From Albibacillus kandeliae (GTDB lineage Bacteria > Pseudomonadota > Alphaproteobacteria > Rhodobacterales > Rhodobacteraceae), in contig NZ_QEHM01000008.1 of NCBI RefSeq assembly GCF_003116585.1, forward strand, positions 248,001 through 312,000: a stretch of DNA of 64,000 nucleotides, written 5' to 3'. The notes under the pieces are model-generated. The model was not told the origin of the DNA. It did no database searches and was given only the letters and a program-made list of their open reading frames with translations. This document shows, in pieces, positions 32,631 through 40,990 of this stretch. Numbering within the stretch: position 1 is the stretch's first letter; every line of letters starts with the position of its first letter. Position numbers and translations under genes: made by a program.

Positions 32631-32804
32631 GGGTCTCTCCTTGCTGTTCCGGTTGCAGGGAGAACGGCGCCGGACCGGTTTGGGTTCCCGAAAGCGCCAA
32701 AAAATCTTTCAGCTTTACAGAGGGCTGCACTGGCGCACCCCCCGGACATGCCTCGGGGCCACACCTTCCGGCGCGGCCCCGCGGGGTCGTGATGGAACGA
32801 ACTA

Positions 32805-33134
32805 TCAGTCGGCAGGCTGCGCCGGAGCGGTCTGCTCGGCAGGCGCGGCGCTGTCAGCGGCCGGAGCGGTTGCATCCGCTGCAGGTGCGGCGCTGTCGGC
32901 TGCCGGTGCGGCCGGGGTTTCGTCAACGGTGATGCTGACGTCGCTGGCCGGCGGAGCCGTGTCGACGACACTGCCGTCGGTGCCGGTGAACAGCCAGAAC
33001 AGCACCAGTGCGGCGACAACAAGTCCGCCGACAATGAAAGCGATTCCGGCTCCGGTCGCGCCGCGTGCGGGGACGCGCTCGCGCTCGACGTAAGTGTTAC
33101 GATAGTCGGTCGTATGCAGGTCGTGGTTGGCCAT
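32805..33134 (-). CDS. small membrane protein with Ala/Pro-rich tail
   Basis: 109 residues. A polar N-terminus of about 28 residues, one membrane helix (IAFIVGGLVVAALVLFWLF) and a long Ala/Pro/Asp repeat tail built on AAPAAD-like units, probably periplasmic. GGAGGG precedes the ATG with good spacing. Longer in-frame starts have no ribosome site. It lies next to soxB on the same strand, and its helix resembles that of the neighbouring small protein. Confidence 0.68.
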   Translation of the reverse strand: MANHDLHTTDYRNTYVERERVPARGATGAGIAFIVGGLVVAALVLFWLFTGTDGSVVDTAPPASDVSITVDETPAAPAADSAAPAADATAPAADSAAPAEQTAPAQPAD

Positions 33135-33342
33135 GATATGCCCTCCTTCGTGGTTGCCTTCGCGGAGACAACCTCGACCTGCCCGCAGGAGTTCCGAGCG
33201 CGTTTTTCGGATTGGCAGGATTCTGCCCGCCGCAGCGCAGCGCCAACCAGCCGACCACCGCCCGGCGCCCGCATCCCTGCGCGCGCCGTTGCGGCCGATG
33301 TGGCCTGGCCGATACCGCCCATGCTGACGCGGCAGTCCTGCA

Positions 33343-34587
33343 TCAGTGCGCCACCCCCGCGGCCACGCTCTCGTCGATGAAGCGGCCCTCGCGGAAACGG
33401 TCCAGCCCAAAGTCCGCGGTCAGCGGCGAGTGCCCCTTGGCCATCAGTTCAGCCATCGCCCAGCCCGAGCCGGGGATCGCCTTGAAGCCGCCGGTGCCCC
33501 AGCCGCAGTTCACGAAGACGCCCTCGACCGGGGTCTTGGACAGGATGGGCGAGCGGTCGCCGGTCATGTCCACGATGCCGCCCCACTGGCGCAGCATCTT
33601 CAGCCGCGAGATCATCGGAAAGGTCTCGATCAGGGCGCGGACGGTTTCCTCGATGTGATGGAAGCTGCCGCGCTGGGTGTAGTTGTTGAACCCGTCGGTG
33701 CCGCCGCCGATCACCATCTCGCCCTTGTCGGACTGGCTCATGTAGCCGTGCACCGTGTTGGCCATCACCACCACGTCCATGCAGGGCTTGATCGGCTCCG
33801 AGACCAGCGCCTGCAGCGCCACGCTCTCGATCGGCAGGCGGAACCCGCCCATCTCGGCCAGGTGGCTGGAGTGGCCGGCGACGACGATCCCCAGCTTGCC
33901 GCAGTCGATCGGCCCCTTGGTGGTGTCGACGCCCCGGACCTTGCCGCCCTCGGTGCGTACGCCGGTAACTTCGCATTTCTGGATGATGTCCATGCCCATG
34001 GCCGAGCAGGCCCGCGCATAGCCCCAGGCCACCGCATCGTGGCGCGCCGTGCCGCCGCGTGCCTGCCAGAGGCCGCCCATCACCGGGTAGCGGGGCCCGT
34101 CGAGCCGGATGATCGGCACCAGTTCCTTGACCCGCTCGGGGCTGATCCATTCGGTGGTCACGCCCTGCAGCGCGTTGGCATGGGCGGTCCGCTGGTAGCC
34201 GCGCACCTCGTGGTGAGTCTGGGCCAGCATGATCACGCCGCGCGGGCTGAACATGACGTTGTAGTTCAGGTCCTGGCTCAGCGTCTCGTACAGGCTGCGC
34301 GCCTTCTCGTAGATCGCCGCAGACGGATCCTGCAGGTAGTTCGAGCGGATGATGGTGGTGTTGCGGCCCGTGTTGCCGCCCCCGAGCCAGCCCTTCTCGA
34401 TCACCGCCACGTTGGTGATCCCGAAGTTCTTGCCCAGGTAATAGGCCGTCGCAAGGCCATGCCCCCCGGCCCCGACAATCACCACGTCATAGCGGCGGCG
34501 GGGTTCAGGGCTGCGCCATGCGCGCTCCCATCCGGTGTGAAAGCGCAGCGCCTCTCGGGCGATGGCAAAGGCGGAATAGCGTTTCAT
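33343..34587 (-). CDS. soxB: sarcosine oxidase subunit beta
   Basis: A 414-residue flavoprotein subunit of heterotetrameric sarcosine oxidase, the site of amine oxidation. The FAD-binding motif GAGGHG lies at 39-44, with the adjoining segment GGGNTGRNTTIIRSNYL. The ARHD segment at 181-184 is where I expect the family's covalent FMN histidine, from memory. The ATG start has a GGAG-like site; a longer frame runs into the divergent promoter region. The gene opens the sox locus but is cut off from soxDAG by three small genes. Confidence 0.95.
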   Translation of the reverse strand: MKRYSAFAIAREALRFHTGWERAWRSPEPRRRYDVVIVGAGGHGLATAYYLGKNFGITNVAVIEKGWLGGGNTGRNTTIIRSNYLQDPSAAIYEKARSLYETLSQDLNYNVMFSPRGVIMLAQTHHEVRGYQRTAHANALQGVTTEWISPERVKELVPIIRLDGPRYPVMGGLWQARGGTARHDAVAWGYARACSAMGMDIIQKCEVTGVRTEGGKVRGVDTTKGPIDCGKLGIVVAGHSSHLAEMGGFRLPIESVALQALVSEPIKPCMDVVVMANTVHGYMSQSDKGEMVIGGGTDGFNNYTQRGSFHHIEETVRALIETFPMISRLKMLRQWGGIVDMTGDRSPILSKTPVEGVFVNCGWGTGGFKAIPGSGWAMAELMAKGHSPLTADFGLDRFREGRFIDESVAAGVAH

Positions 34588-34616
34588 GTCTCGGCTCCGC
34601 TTCGGATTCGTCTGTG

Positions 34617-34628
34617 ATGACCAGTCAT
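34617..34628. promoter_or_regulatory. palindrome in the soxB-ccmI divergent region
   Basis: Arms ATGAC and GTCAT around CA, 29 bases before soxB. Its shape and place fit a GntR-type operator controlling soxB, but no regulator gene is adjacent. Confidence 0.35.
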
Positions 34629-34795
34629 ATCCGCTTCTGGGCCAACAGGCCAAAAAGAGGCGAACGGCGGCGGCATTTCCCTGACATTTTGCGACATCGG
34701 CAAAATTTCGGTTGGCGGGCTTCGGAGATGTGATGCTTTGTCCCTTTTTTCCCCAGGGCCCAAACGTTAGATATGCCCGACAGGCAGGAGCGCGC

Positions 34796-36037
34796 ATGGC
34801 ATTCTGGATTATCACCTTTCTCTTGGCACTGATTGCCTCTGCCGTCATGGCGACCGCCCTGCTGCGGGCCCGCGCCGCGACCGCCGAAGGAGACGAAAGC
34901 GCCACCTACGACCTGCAGGTCTACCGCGACCAGTTGAAGGACGTTGACCGTGATCTCGCACGCGGCGTCATCGCCGAGACCGACGCCGAACGCGTTCGCA
35001 CCGAGATTTCGCGCCGCATCCTCGCCGCCGATTCCGCCGCCCGCTCTGCCGCCGCTCCGGCCCGGTCCGGTGCCACGCTCTCCTATGCCGCCGTCGCCCT
35101 CGTCGCCCTTGTCGTCATCGGCGGCAGCCTGCTGCTCTATCGCGACCTCGGCGCGCCGGGCTACAGCGACCTTGGCCTGAAACAGCGCTATGCCATGGCC
35201 GAGTCGCTGCGCACCACGCGCCCCGGTCAGGCCGAGGCAGAGGCCAACGTTCCCGACGCCACACCGGATGTGCCGCTGAGCGAGGACTACCTCAAGCTTG
35301 TCCAGCAACTGCGCGAGACCGTCGCGCAGCGACCCGACGACCTCGAAGGGCTGCAACTGCTCGCACGCCACGAGGCCGCCACCGGCCATTTCTCGGCCGC
35401 CGCCAAGGCCCAGGGCCGGGTGATCGACCTGCTGAGTGACAAGGCCAGCGCCCGCGATCTTGCCAACCTCGCCGACATGCTGGTGCTGGCCGCCGGCGGC
35501 TATGTCTCGCCCGAGGCGGAGGCCGCGCTCGACAAGGCGCTGCACCTTGACCCGACGAACGGACCAGCCCGCTACTACTGGGGCCTGATGCTGGCCCAGA
35601 CCGGACGGCCCGACCAGGCCTTCGGCATCTGGGACAAGCTGCTGCGAGAGGGGCCCGCCGACGCGCCGTGGATCGTGCCGGTCCGCGCCCAGATCGAGGA
35701 CCTCGCCCTGCGCGCCGGGGTCAACAACTACGCCCTACCTGCCCCGCCCGCCGATCTGCGCGGACCCAGCGCCGCAGACGTGGCCGCCGCTCGCGACATG
35801 ACCGCCGAGGACCGCACGGAGATGATCCGAGGCATGGTCGAGAGCCTCTCCACGCGCCTTGCCGACGAAGGCGGACCGCCCGCGGAATGGGCGCGCCTGA
35901 TCAGTTCGCTGGGCGTCCTCGGCGAAACCGACAGAGCCCGCGCAATCTATGGCGACGCGCAGCAGGCCTTCGCCGGGAACGACGCCGCGCTGAGCGAAAT
36001 AGATGCAGCCGCCAGACGCGCCGGAGTACTGGAATGA
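34796..36037 (+). CDS. ccmI: c-type cytochrome biogenesis protein CcmI
   Basis: A 413-residue inner-membrane chaperone that presents apocytochrome c to the haem-ligation complex. Two membrane helices at about 3-22 and 95-115 enclose a charged cytoplasmic loop with a coiled-coil look (YRDQLKDVDRDLARGVI). The periplasmic part carries TPR repeats (LEGLQLLARHEAATGHFSAAA, GPARYYWGLMLAQTGRPDQA). The ATG follows AGGAG. It overlaps ruvX by 4 bases. Confidence 0.92.
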   Translation: MAFWIITFLLALIASAVMATALLRARAATAEGDESATYDLQVYRDQLKDVDRDLARGVIAETDAERVRTEISRRILAADSAARSAAAPARSGATLSYAAVALVALVVIGGSLLLYRDLGAPGYSDLGLKQRYAMAESLRTTRPGQAEAEANVPDATPDVPLSEDYLKLVQQLRETVAQRPDDLEGLQLLARHEAATGHFSAAAKAQGRVIDLLSDKASARDLANLADMLVLAAGGYVSPEAEAALDKALHLDPTNGPARYYWGLMLAQTGRPDQAFGIWDKLLREGPADAPWIVPVRAQIEDLALRAGVNNYALPAPPADLRGPSAADVAAARDMTAEDRTEMIRGMVESLSTRLADEGGPPAEWARLISSLGVLGETDRARAIYGDAQQAFAGNDAALSEIDAAARRAGVLE

Positions 36038-36516
36038 TTCACGACGTTTTCGAAGAGTTCGCCGCCGCCTGCCCCACCTTCGGGGCGCTGATCGGGCTGG
36101 ATTTCGGAGAGAAGACCATCGGCGTTGCCGTGTCCGACCGCATGGGCACCGTCGCGACCCCGCTGGAAACGATCCGGCGCAAGAAATTCACTCTGGATGC
36201 CGACCGGCTGGAGGAGATCATCGCCGACCGCGAGGTCAAGGGCATCCTGCTGGGCCTGCCGCGCAACATGGACGGCTCCGAGGGCCCGCGTTGCCAGAAG
36301 ACGCGGGCCTTCGCCCGCAACCTCGCACAGCGCACCGACCTGCCCATCGGCTTCTGGGACGAACGCCTGAGCACCGTGGCAGCCGAACGCGCCCTGCTTG
36401 AGGCGGATACGTCGCGCAAACGTCGCGCCGAGGTGATCGACCACGTGGCCGCCGGGTATATCCTGCAGGGGGCGCTCGACAGGATGCGCCATCTGCGGCG
36501 GGATCAGGCCACATGA
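36034..36516 (+). CDS. ruvX: Holliday junction resolvase-like protein RuvX (YqgF)
   Basis: 160 residues with the RNase H-like fold of the YqgF family: IGLDFGEKTIGVAVSD at the start, GILLGLPRNMDGSEGPR in the middle and FWDERLSTVAAERALLE near the end, with the expected acidic residues. Known roles include processing of pre-16S rRNA 5' ends. It overlaps its neighbours on both sides (ATGA). Confidence 0.93.
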   Translation: MIHDVFEEFAAACPTFGALIGLDFGEKTIGVAVSDRMGTVATPLETIRRKKFTLDADRLEEIIADREVKGILLGLPRNMDGSEGPRCQKTRAFARNLAQRTDLPIGFWDERLSTVAAERALLEADTSRKRRAEVIDHVAAGYILQGALDRMRHLRRDQAT

Positions 36517-36743
36517 GCGACGAGATCTGGAAACGAAACGAGATCGAGAGCCCCTGCATCAAGATCTGCGTGATCCACCCCACCGAGAAGCTGTGCACCG
36601 GCTGCCTGCGCACGATGGAGGAAATCGCCCGCTGGTCACGGCTAAGTGGCGACGAACGCCGGGCGATCATGGCAGAACTGCCCGAACGCGCCCCCCGCCT
36701 GCGCAAGCGCCGTGGCGGACGCTCTGCCCGGCTGCAGGGCTGA
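36513..36743 (+). CDS. DUF1289 family cysteine-rich small protein
   Basis: 76 residues. The DUF1289 core is seen as SPCIKICVIHP, then LCTGCLRTMEEIARW, giving four Cys in a CxxxC/CxxC pattern that may bind metal. The C-terminus is strongly basic. It is the third gene of an overlapping trio with ccmI and ruvX. Function unknown. Confidence 0.87.
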   Translation: MSDEIWKRNEIESPCIKICVIHPTEKLCTGCLRTMEEIARWSRLSGDERRAIMAELPERAPRLRKRRGGRSARLQG

Positions 36744-36772
36744 TACCGGGCAAATCGACCTGCGATCAGGCA

Positions 36773-36788
36773 TTAGGCCCTGCCTAAC
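36773..36788. promoter_or_regulatory. LysR-type operator, copy 1 (before monooxygenase operon)
   Basis: TTAGGCCCTGCCTAAC, with arms TTAGGC and GCCTAA around CCT. It fits the LysR T-N11-A rule. It ends 107 bases before the monooxygenase start and matches copy 2 at 14 of 16 bases and copy 3 at 13 of 16. Confidence 0.75.
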
Positions 36789-36895
36789 CCATGCTCAGGA
36801 AGTCTGTGCTTTTAACCGAAGCCAGGCAGCGCCAGATTTCGGCAAAACCAGCCGGGTCCGAATGGCGGCCCCGCAACAGGAGGCCGATTTCGAAG

Positions 36896-38167
36896 ATGAC
36901 GGTTGAGAAGACAGAAACCCTTGTCGTGGGCGCCGGTCAGGCAGGTATCGCGGCAAGCGAACACCTGAGCGCCTGTGGCATTCCCCATATCGTTCTCGAA
37001 CGTCACCGCATTGCCGAGCGCTGGCGCTCCGAACGCTGGGATTCGCTGGTGGCGAACGGCCCTGCGTGGCACGACCGTTTCCCCGGCATGGAATTCCCCG
37101 AGGATGGCCCGGATGATTTCGTGGCCAAAGACAAGGTCGCCGACTACTTCGTCGCCTATGCCGACAAGATCGCCGCGCCCGTCCGCACCGGCGTCGAGGT
37201 GACCCGGGTCGCGCGCATCGAAGGGCGTCCCGGCTTTCGCGTCGAGACCTCGCAGGGCGTGATCGAAGCCAATTACGTGATCGCCGCCACCGGCCCCTTC
37301 CAGACGCCGGTCATCCCGCCGCTGGTGCCCGAAACCGCTGGCGTGACCCAGATGCACTCCTCGGCCTACCGCAATCCCGGCCAACTGGCCGACGGCGCCG
37401 TTCTGGTCGTCGGCGCGGGGTCGTCCGGCGTGCAGATCGCCGATGAGCTGCTGGCCTCGGGCCGTCAGGTCTACCTCTCGGTCGGCCCGCACGACCGTCC
37501 GCCGCGTGCCTATCGCGGGCGCGACTTCGTCTGGTGGCTCGGCGTTCTGAACAAGTGGGACATGGAAGCGACCCCCGGCGTCGAACACACCACCATCGCC
37601 GTCTCGGGCGCGCGCGGTGGCGAGACCATCGACTTCCGCCGCCTCGCCCATCAGGGCATGACCCTCGTCGGACGCACCGGGAGCTTCGCCGATGGCGCGA
37701 TCCGTTTCGCCACTGATCTTGCGCAGAACGTGCGCAACGGCGACACCTACCTGATGAAGCTGCTGGACGAGGCCGACGCCTTTGTCGAGCGCAACGGGCT
37801 CGACCTGCCCGAGGACCCCGAGGCGCGCCGTCAACTCTCCGACCCCGCCTGCATGACCGACCCGATCCTCTCGCTGGATCTGGCCGAGGCCGGGATCAGC
37901 ACGATCATCTGGGCCACCGGCTTCACCGCCGATTATTCGTGGCTGCCCGAGGGCGCCCTCGACTCCACCGGCCGGCCCGCGCACCAGCGCGGCGTGTCCT
38001 CCGAACCCGGCGTCTACTTCCTCGGCCTGCCCTGGCAGACGCGGCGCGGCTCCTCCTTCATCTGGGGCGTCTGGTTCGACGCACGCTACGTGGCCGACCA
38101 TATTGCCAAACAACGCGGCTACATGGCCTACACGGCCCCGGCACCGCACGAAACCGTCGACGCCTGA
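36896..38167 (+). CDS. FAD-dependent monooxygenase (FMO/TrkA-type flavoprotein)
   Basis: A 423-residue flavin-containing monooxygenase-like enzyme with two Rossmann motifs: GAGQAG at 12-17 for FAD and GAGSSG at 173-178 for NADPH. The ATGPF linker lies at 131-135. The FMO fingerprint between them is degenerate (MHSSAYRNP). Such enzymes hydroxylate N or C, or insert oxygen next to a carbonyl. As first gene before RidA, DUF1028 and an aldehyde dehydrogenase, it may start ring or side-chain attack on a nitrogen compound. AGGAGG lies 14 bases before the ATG. Confidence 0.88.
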   Translation: MTVEKTETLVVGAGQAGIAASEHLSACGIPHIVLERHRIAERWRSERWDSLVANGPAWHDRFPGMEFPEDGPDDFVAKDKVADYFVAYADKIAAPVRTGVEVTRVARIEGRPGFRVETSQGVIEANYVIAATGPFQTPVIPPLVPETAGVTQMHSSAYRNPGQLADGAVLVVGAGSSGVQIADELLASGRQVYLSVGPHDRPPRAYRGRDFVWWLGVLNKWDMEATPGVEHTTIAVSGARGGETIDFRRLAHQGMTLVGRTGSFADGAIRFATDLAQNVRNGDTYLMKLLDEADAFVERNGLDLPEDPEARRQLSDPACMTDPILSLDLAEAGISTIIWATGFTADYSWLPEGALDSTGRPAHQRGVSSEPGVYFLGLPWQTRRGSSFIWGVWFDARYVADHIAKQRGYMAYTAPAPHETVDA

Positions 38168-38186
38168 CATCCTCTCGGAGACCAAA

Positions 38187-38600
38187 ATGGCCCACACCCG
38201 CATCCGCAAGTTCAATACCAAGGACACCTATCCCGAGCAGAAGCTCGACAACGACCTCTGCCAGGCCGTCGTCGCGCGCGGGCGCATGGTGTTCCTGCGC
38301 GGCCAGTGCCCGCAGGAGCTCGACACCGCCAAGAACATCGAGAGCCACGATCCGGTCGAGCAGACCCACAAGGTCATGCAGAACATCAAGCAGCTGATGG
38401 AGGAATGCGGCGGCGGGATGGAGCATGTCTGCCGCGTGCAGGTCTTCCTGACCGACGTGCGCAACCGCGAGGCCGTCTACCGGACCATGGGCGAGTACAT
38501 CAAGGGCGTGCACCCGGTCTCCACCGGTCTGGTCGTCACCGCGCTGGCGCGTCCCGACTGGCTGGTCGAGATCGAAGCCACCGCCGTGATCCCGGACTGA
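38187..38600 (+). CDS. RidA/YjgF family enamine/imine deaminase-like protein
   Basis: 137 residues. The Arg that defines active imine hydrolysis in the family (R105 in RidA) is present as R122 in TALARPDWLVEIEATAV. Other parts (VVARGRMVFLRGQC and RVQVFLTDVRNREAVY) fit the fold. It should hydrolyse a reactive enamine or imine made by its operon partners. It starts 19 bases after the monooxygenase stop. Confidence 0.9.
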   Translation: MAHTRIRKFNTKDTYPEQKLDNDLCQAVVARGRMVFLRGQCPQELDTAKNIESHDPVEQTHKVMQNIKQLMEECGGGMEHVCRVQVFLTDVRNREAVYRTMGEYIKGVHPVSTGLVVTALARPDWLVEIEATAVIPD

Positions 38601-38604
38601 GCCG

Positions 38605-39279
38605 ATGACCTTCTCGCTCGTCGCCCGCTGCGCCGAGACCGGCATGTTCGGCATGGCCATCTCGTCCTCCTCTCCCGCCGTGGCCGCGCGCTGCGCCTAT
38701 GCCCGCGCGGGCGTCGGCGCGGTGGCGAGCCAGAACGTCACCGATCCCACGCTCGGCCCCCTTGCGCTCGACCTGATGGAGGGCGGCCTGTCCGCCCCCG
38801 AGGCTGTGGATGAGGTCAGAAAACGTGGCAAGTTCATCGAGTACCGTCAGGTTCTTGCTGTGGACAAGATGGGCCGCACGGCGATCCACTCCGGCCCGAA
38901 CAGCCTTGGCATCTGGACCCAGGCCCAGGCCGAGAACGTCGCCTCGGGCGGCAACCTGCTGGCCAACGACAGCGTCCCGCAGGCCATCGTGGACGGCTAC
39001 CTTGCCGCCAAGGGCCATATCGGCGACCGCCTGATCGCCGCCATGCGCGCCGGGCTGGCGGCAGGTGGCGAGGCCGGGCCGGTTCACTCTGCTGGCATGC
39101 TGATCGTCGACAAGGTCAGCTGGCCGGTGGCCGAACTGCGCTGCGACTGGACCGAGGGCAACCCGATCGAGGACATCGCCCGCGCCTGGGAGGTCTACAA
39201 GCCCCAGCTCGACGCCTACATCCAGCGCGCCCTCGACCCGCGCGAGGCACCCTCCTACGGGGTTCCGGGGGACGAGTAA
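38605..39279 (+). CDS. DUF1028 family protein (Ntn-hydrolase-like)
   Basis: 224 residues. The N-terminus TFSLVARCAETGMFGMAISS and SQNVTDPTLGPLALDLM mark DUF1028, whose fold resembles N-terminal-nucleophile hydrolases. The activity of the family is not established to my knowledge. It starts 4 bases after ridA, so it is co-translated. An amide or lactam hydrolysis step in the pathway would fit but is only inference. Confidence 0.87.
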   Translation: MTFSLVARCAETGMFGMAISSSSPAVAARCAYARAGVGAVASQNVTDPTLGPLALDLMEGGLSAPEAVDEVRKRGKFIEYRQVLAVDKMGRTAIHSGPNSLGIWTQAQAENVASGGNLLANDSVPQAIVDGYLAAKGHIGDRLIAAMRAGLAAGGEAGPVHSAGMLIVDKVSWPVAELRCDWTEGNPIEDIARAWEVYKPQLDAYIQRALDPREAPSYGVPGDE

Positions 39280-39354
39280 GCCCGCGTCTCCGCCCCTCTT
39301 CGGGCTGCCGTCATGGCACCAGCCGACAATCCACCACTCAACGCGAGGGGCTTC

Positions 39355-40839
39355 ATGACCTTCACCTACACCGAATGGAAAGCACGCGCCGCCGGGCTCA
39401 CCTTCCGCAACGACCTCTATATCGACGGCGCCTTCACCCCGGCCGCCTCCGGTCAGCGCTTCGAAACCGTCAACCCCGGCACCGGGGAGGTCCTCACCGA
39501 GGTCGCGCGCGGTGGGGCCGAGGACATCGACCGCGCTGTGAAATCCGCCCGCCGCGCCTTCGAGGATGGCCGCTGGTCGCGCAAGACACCGGGAGAACGC
39601 AAGGAGGTCCTGCTGGCCCTCGCCGCGCTGATCCGCGAGAATATCCCCGAACTCGCCCTGCTCGACACGCTCGACATGGGCAAGACGATCTCCGACAGCT
39701 CGACCATCGACGCCCCCGGTTCCGCGCATTTCTTCCAGTGGCACGCCGAGGCCATCGACAAGCTCTATGACGAGGTCGCCCCGACCGGTGGTCGCGATCT
39801 CGCCCTGATCCGCCGGGTGCCGCTTGGCGTCGTCGGCGCAGTGGTGCCGTGGAACTTCCCGCTCGACATGGCGACGTGGAAGCTGGCCCCGGCACTCGCC
39901 GCAGGCAATTCGGTGGTGCTGAAACCGGCCGAACAGTCGCCGCTCTCCGCCCTCATGCTGGCCGAACTCGCCACCCGCGCGGGCCTGCCCGACGGCGTGC
40001 TGAACGTCGTCACCGGCTACGGCGAGGACGCGGGTCAGGCGCTTGGCCGTCACCCGGATGTCGATTGCCTCGTCTTCACTGGCTCCACCGCCGTCGGCAA
40101 GCTGTTCCAGCGCTACGCGGGCGAGAGCAACATGAAGCAGGTCTGGCTGGAAACCGGCGGCAAGAGCCCGAACCTGATCTTCGCCGACGCCGACCTCGAC
40201 GCAGCCGCCGACATGGCCGCATTCGGCATCTTCTTCAACCAGGGCGAGGTCTGCTCCGCCAACTCCCGGCTGCTGGTCCATGCCAGCGTGAAGGACGAGC
40301 TGATCGACCGCCTGCGCGACCGCGCGTCCAAGGTCGTCCTCGGCGACCCGCTCGACCCGGCCACCACGATGGGCTCTCTCGTCGACCGCGCCCATGCGGA
40401 GCGTGTCATGGGCTTTGTCGAGCGCGCGAAATCCGACGCAAGGCTGGTCTGCGGCGGCGAGCGGCTGACGCTGATGGGGTCCGACGCCTACGTGACGCCG
40501 ACGATCTTCGACCGGGTCGAGCCCGGGCACGAAATCGCCCGCGACGAAGTCTTTGGCCCGGTCCTCGCGGTGCAGACCTTCGAGACCGACGACGAGGCGA
40601 TCCGCATCGCCAACGACTCGGTCTATGGCCTCGCCGCCTCGGTCTGGACCCGCGACCTGACCCGCGCCCTCTCGGTCTCGGACGCGCTGTTCGCCGGGAC
40701 CGTTTCGGTCAACACGGTGGACGCGCTCTCGGCCATGACGCCCTTTGGCGGCATGAAGCAGTCGGGCTTCGGCCGCGATCTCTCGCTGCATTCCTTCGAC
40801 AAGTACTCGGCGCTCAAGACCACCTGGATCAAGTATTAA
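39355..40839 (+). CDS. NAD(P)-dependent aldehyde dehydrogenase (PuuC-like)
   Basis: 494 residues. Motifs seen: PWNF at 165-168, catalytic E266 in LETGGKSPN, nucleophile C300 in FFNQGEVCSAN, and the C-terminal NDSVYGLAASVWT and PFGGMKQSGFG. It is closest in feel to dehydrogenases of amino-aldehydes such as gamma-glutamyl-gamma-aminobutyraldehyde. It would oxidise the aldehyde produced upstream in the pathway. GCGAGGGG precedes the ATG. It is the last gene of its operon, followed by a strong hairpin. Confidence 0.93.
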   Translation: MTFTYTEWKARAAGLTFRNDLYIDGAFTPAASGQRFETVNPGTGEVLTEVARGGAEDIDRAVKSARRAFEDGRWSRKTPGERKEVLLALAALIRENIPELALLDTLDMGKTISDSSTIDAPGSAHFFQWHAEAIDKLYDEVAPTGGRDLALIRRVPLGVVGAVVPWNFPLDMATWKLAPALAAGNSVVLKPAEQSPLSALMLAELATRAGLPDGVLNVVTGYGEDAGQALGRHPDVDCLVFTGSTAVGKLFQRYAGESNMKQVWLETGGKSPNLIFADADLDAAADMAAFGIFFNQGEVCSANSRLLVHASVKDELIDRLRDRASKVVLGDPLDPATTMGSLVDRAHAERVMGFVERAKSDARLVCGGERLTLMGSDAYVTPTIFDRVEPGHEIARDEVFGPVLAVQTFETDDEAIRIANDSVYGLAASVWTRDLTRALSVSDALFAGTVSVNTVDALSAMTPFGGMKQSGFGRDLSLHSFDKYSALKTTWIKY

Positions 40840-40854
40840 CCTCCTGCGATCAAA

Positions 40855-40897
40855 ACGGAAAACGGCGCGTCGAAGACCTCGGCGCGCCGTTTTCCGT
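40855..40897 (+). terminator. bidirectional hairpin terminator
   Basis: Arms ACGGAAAACGGCGCG and CGCGCCGTTTTCCGT form a long perfect stem containing the A and T runs, 15 bases after the aldehyde dehydrogenase stop. Confidence 0.85.
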
Positions 40898-40952
40898 TCC
40901 TGGCGCGGCCCACGTAGCACCACCGCAACCTTGACTGGTCCCTCCATGTCGC

Positions 40953-40968
40953 TTAGCCCCAGCCTAAC
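40953..40968. promoter_or_regulatory. LysR-type operator, copy 2 (before lysR)
   Basis: TTAGCCCCAGCCTAAC, differing from copy 1 at two positions and keeping the T-N11-A spacing. It lies 22 bases before the GTG start of the LysR gene, the expected place for autoregulation, and argues against longer starts that would translate through it. Confidence 0.72.
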
Positions 40969-40990
40969 GCGTCACACCAGAGGCTTTGCT

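Noticed and set aside
31493-34587. Glycine riboswitch or folate-gene insertion in the sox locus
   Set aside because: No riboswitch-like hairpins or glyA/purU-type genes; the insertion holds only small membrane proteins.
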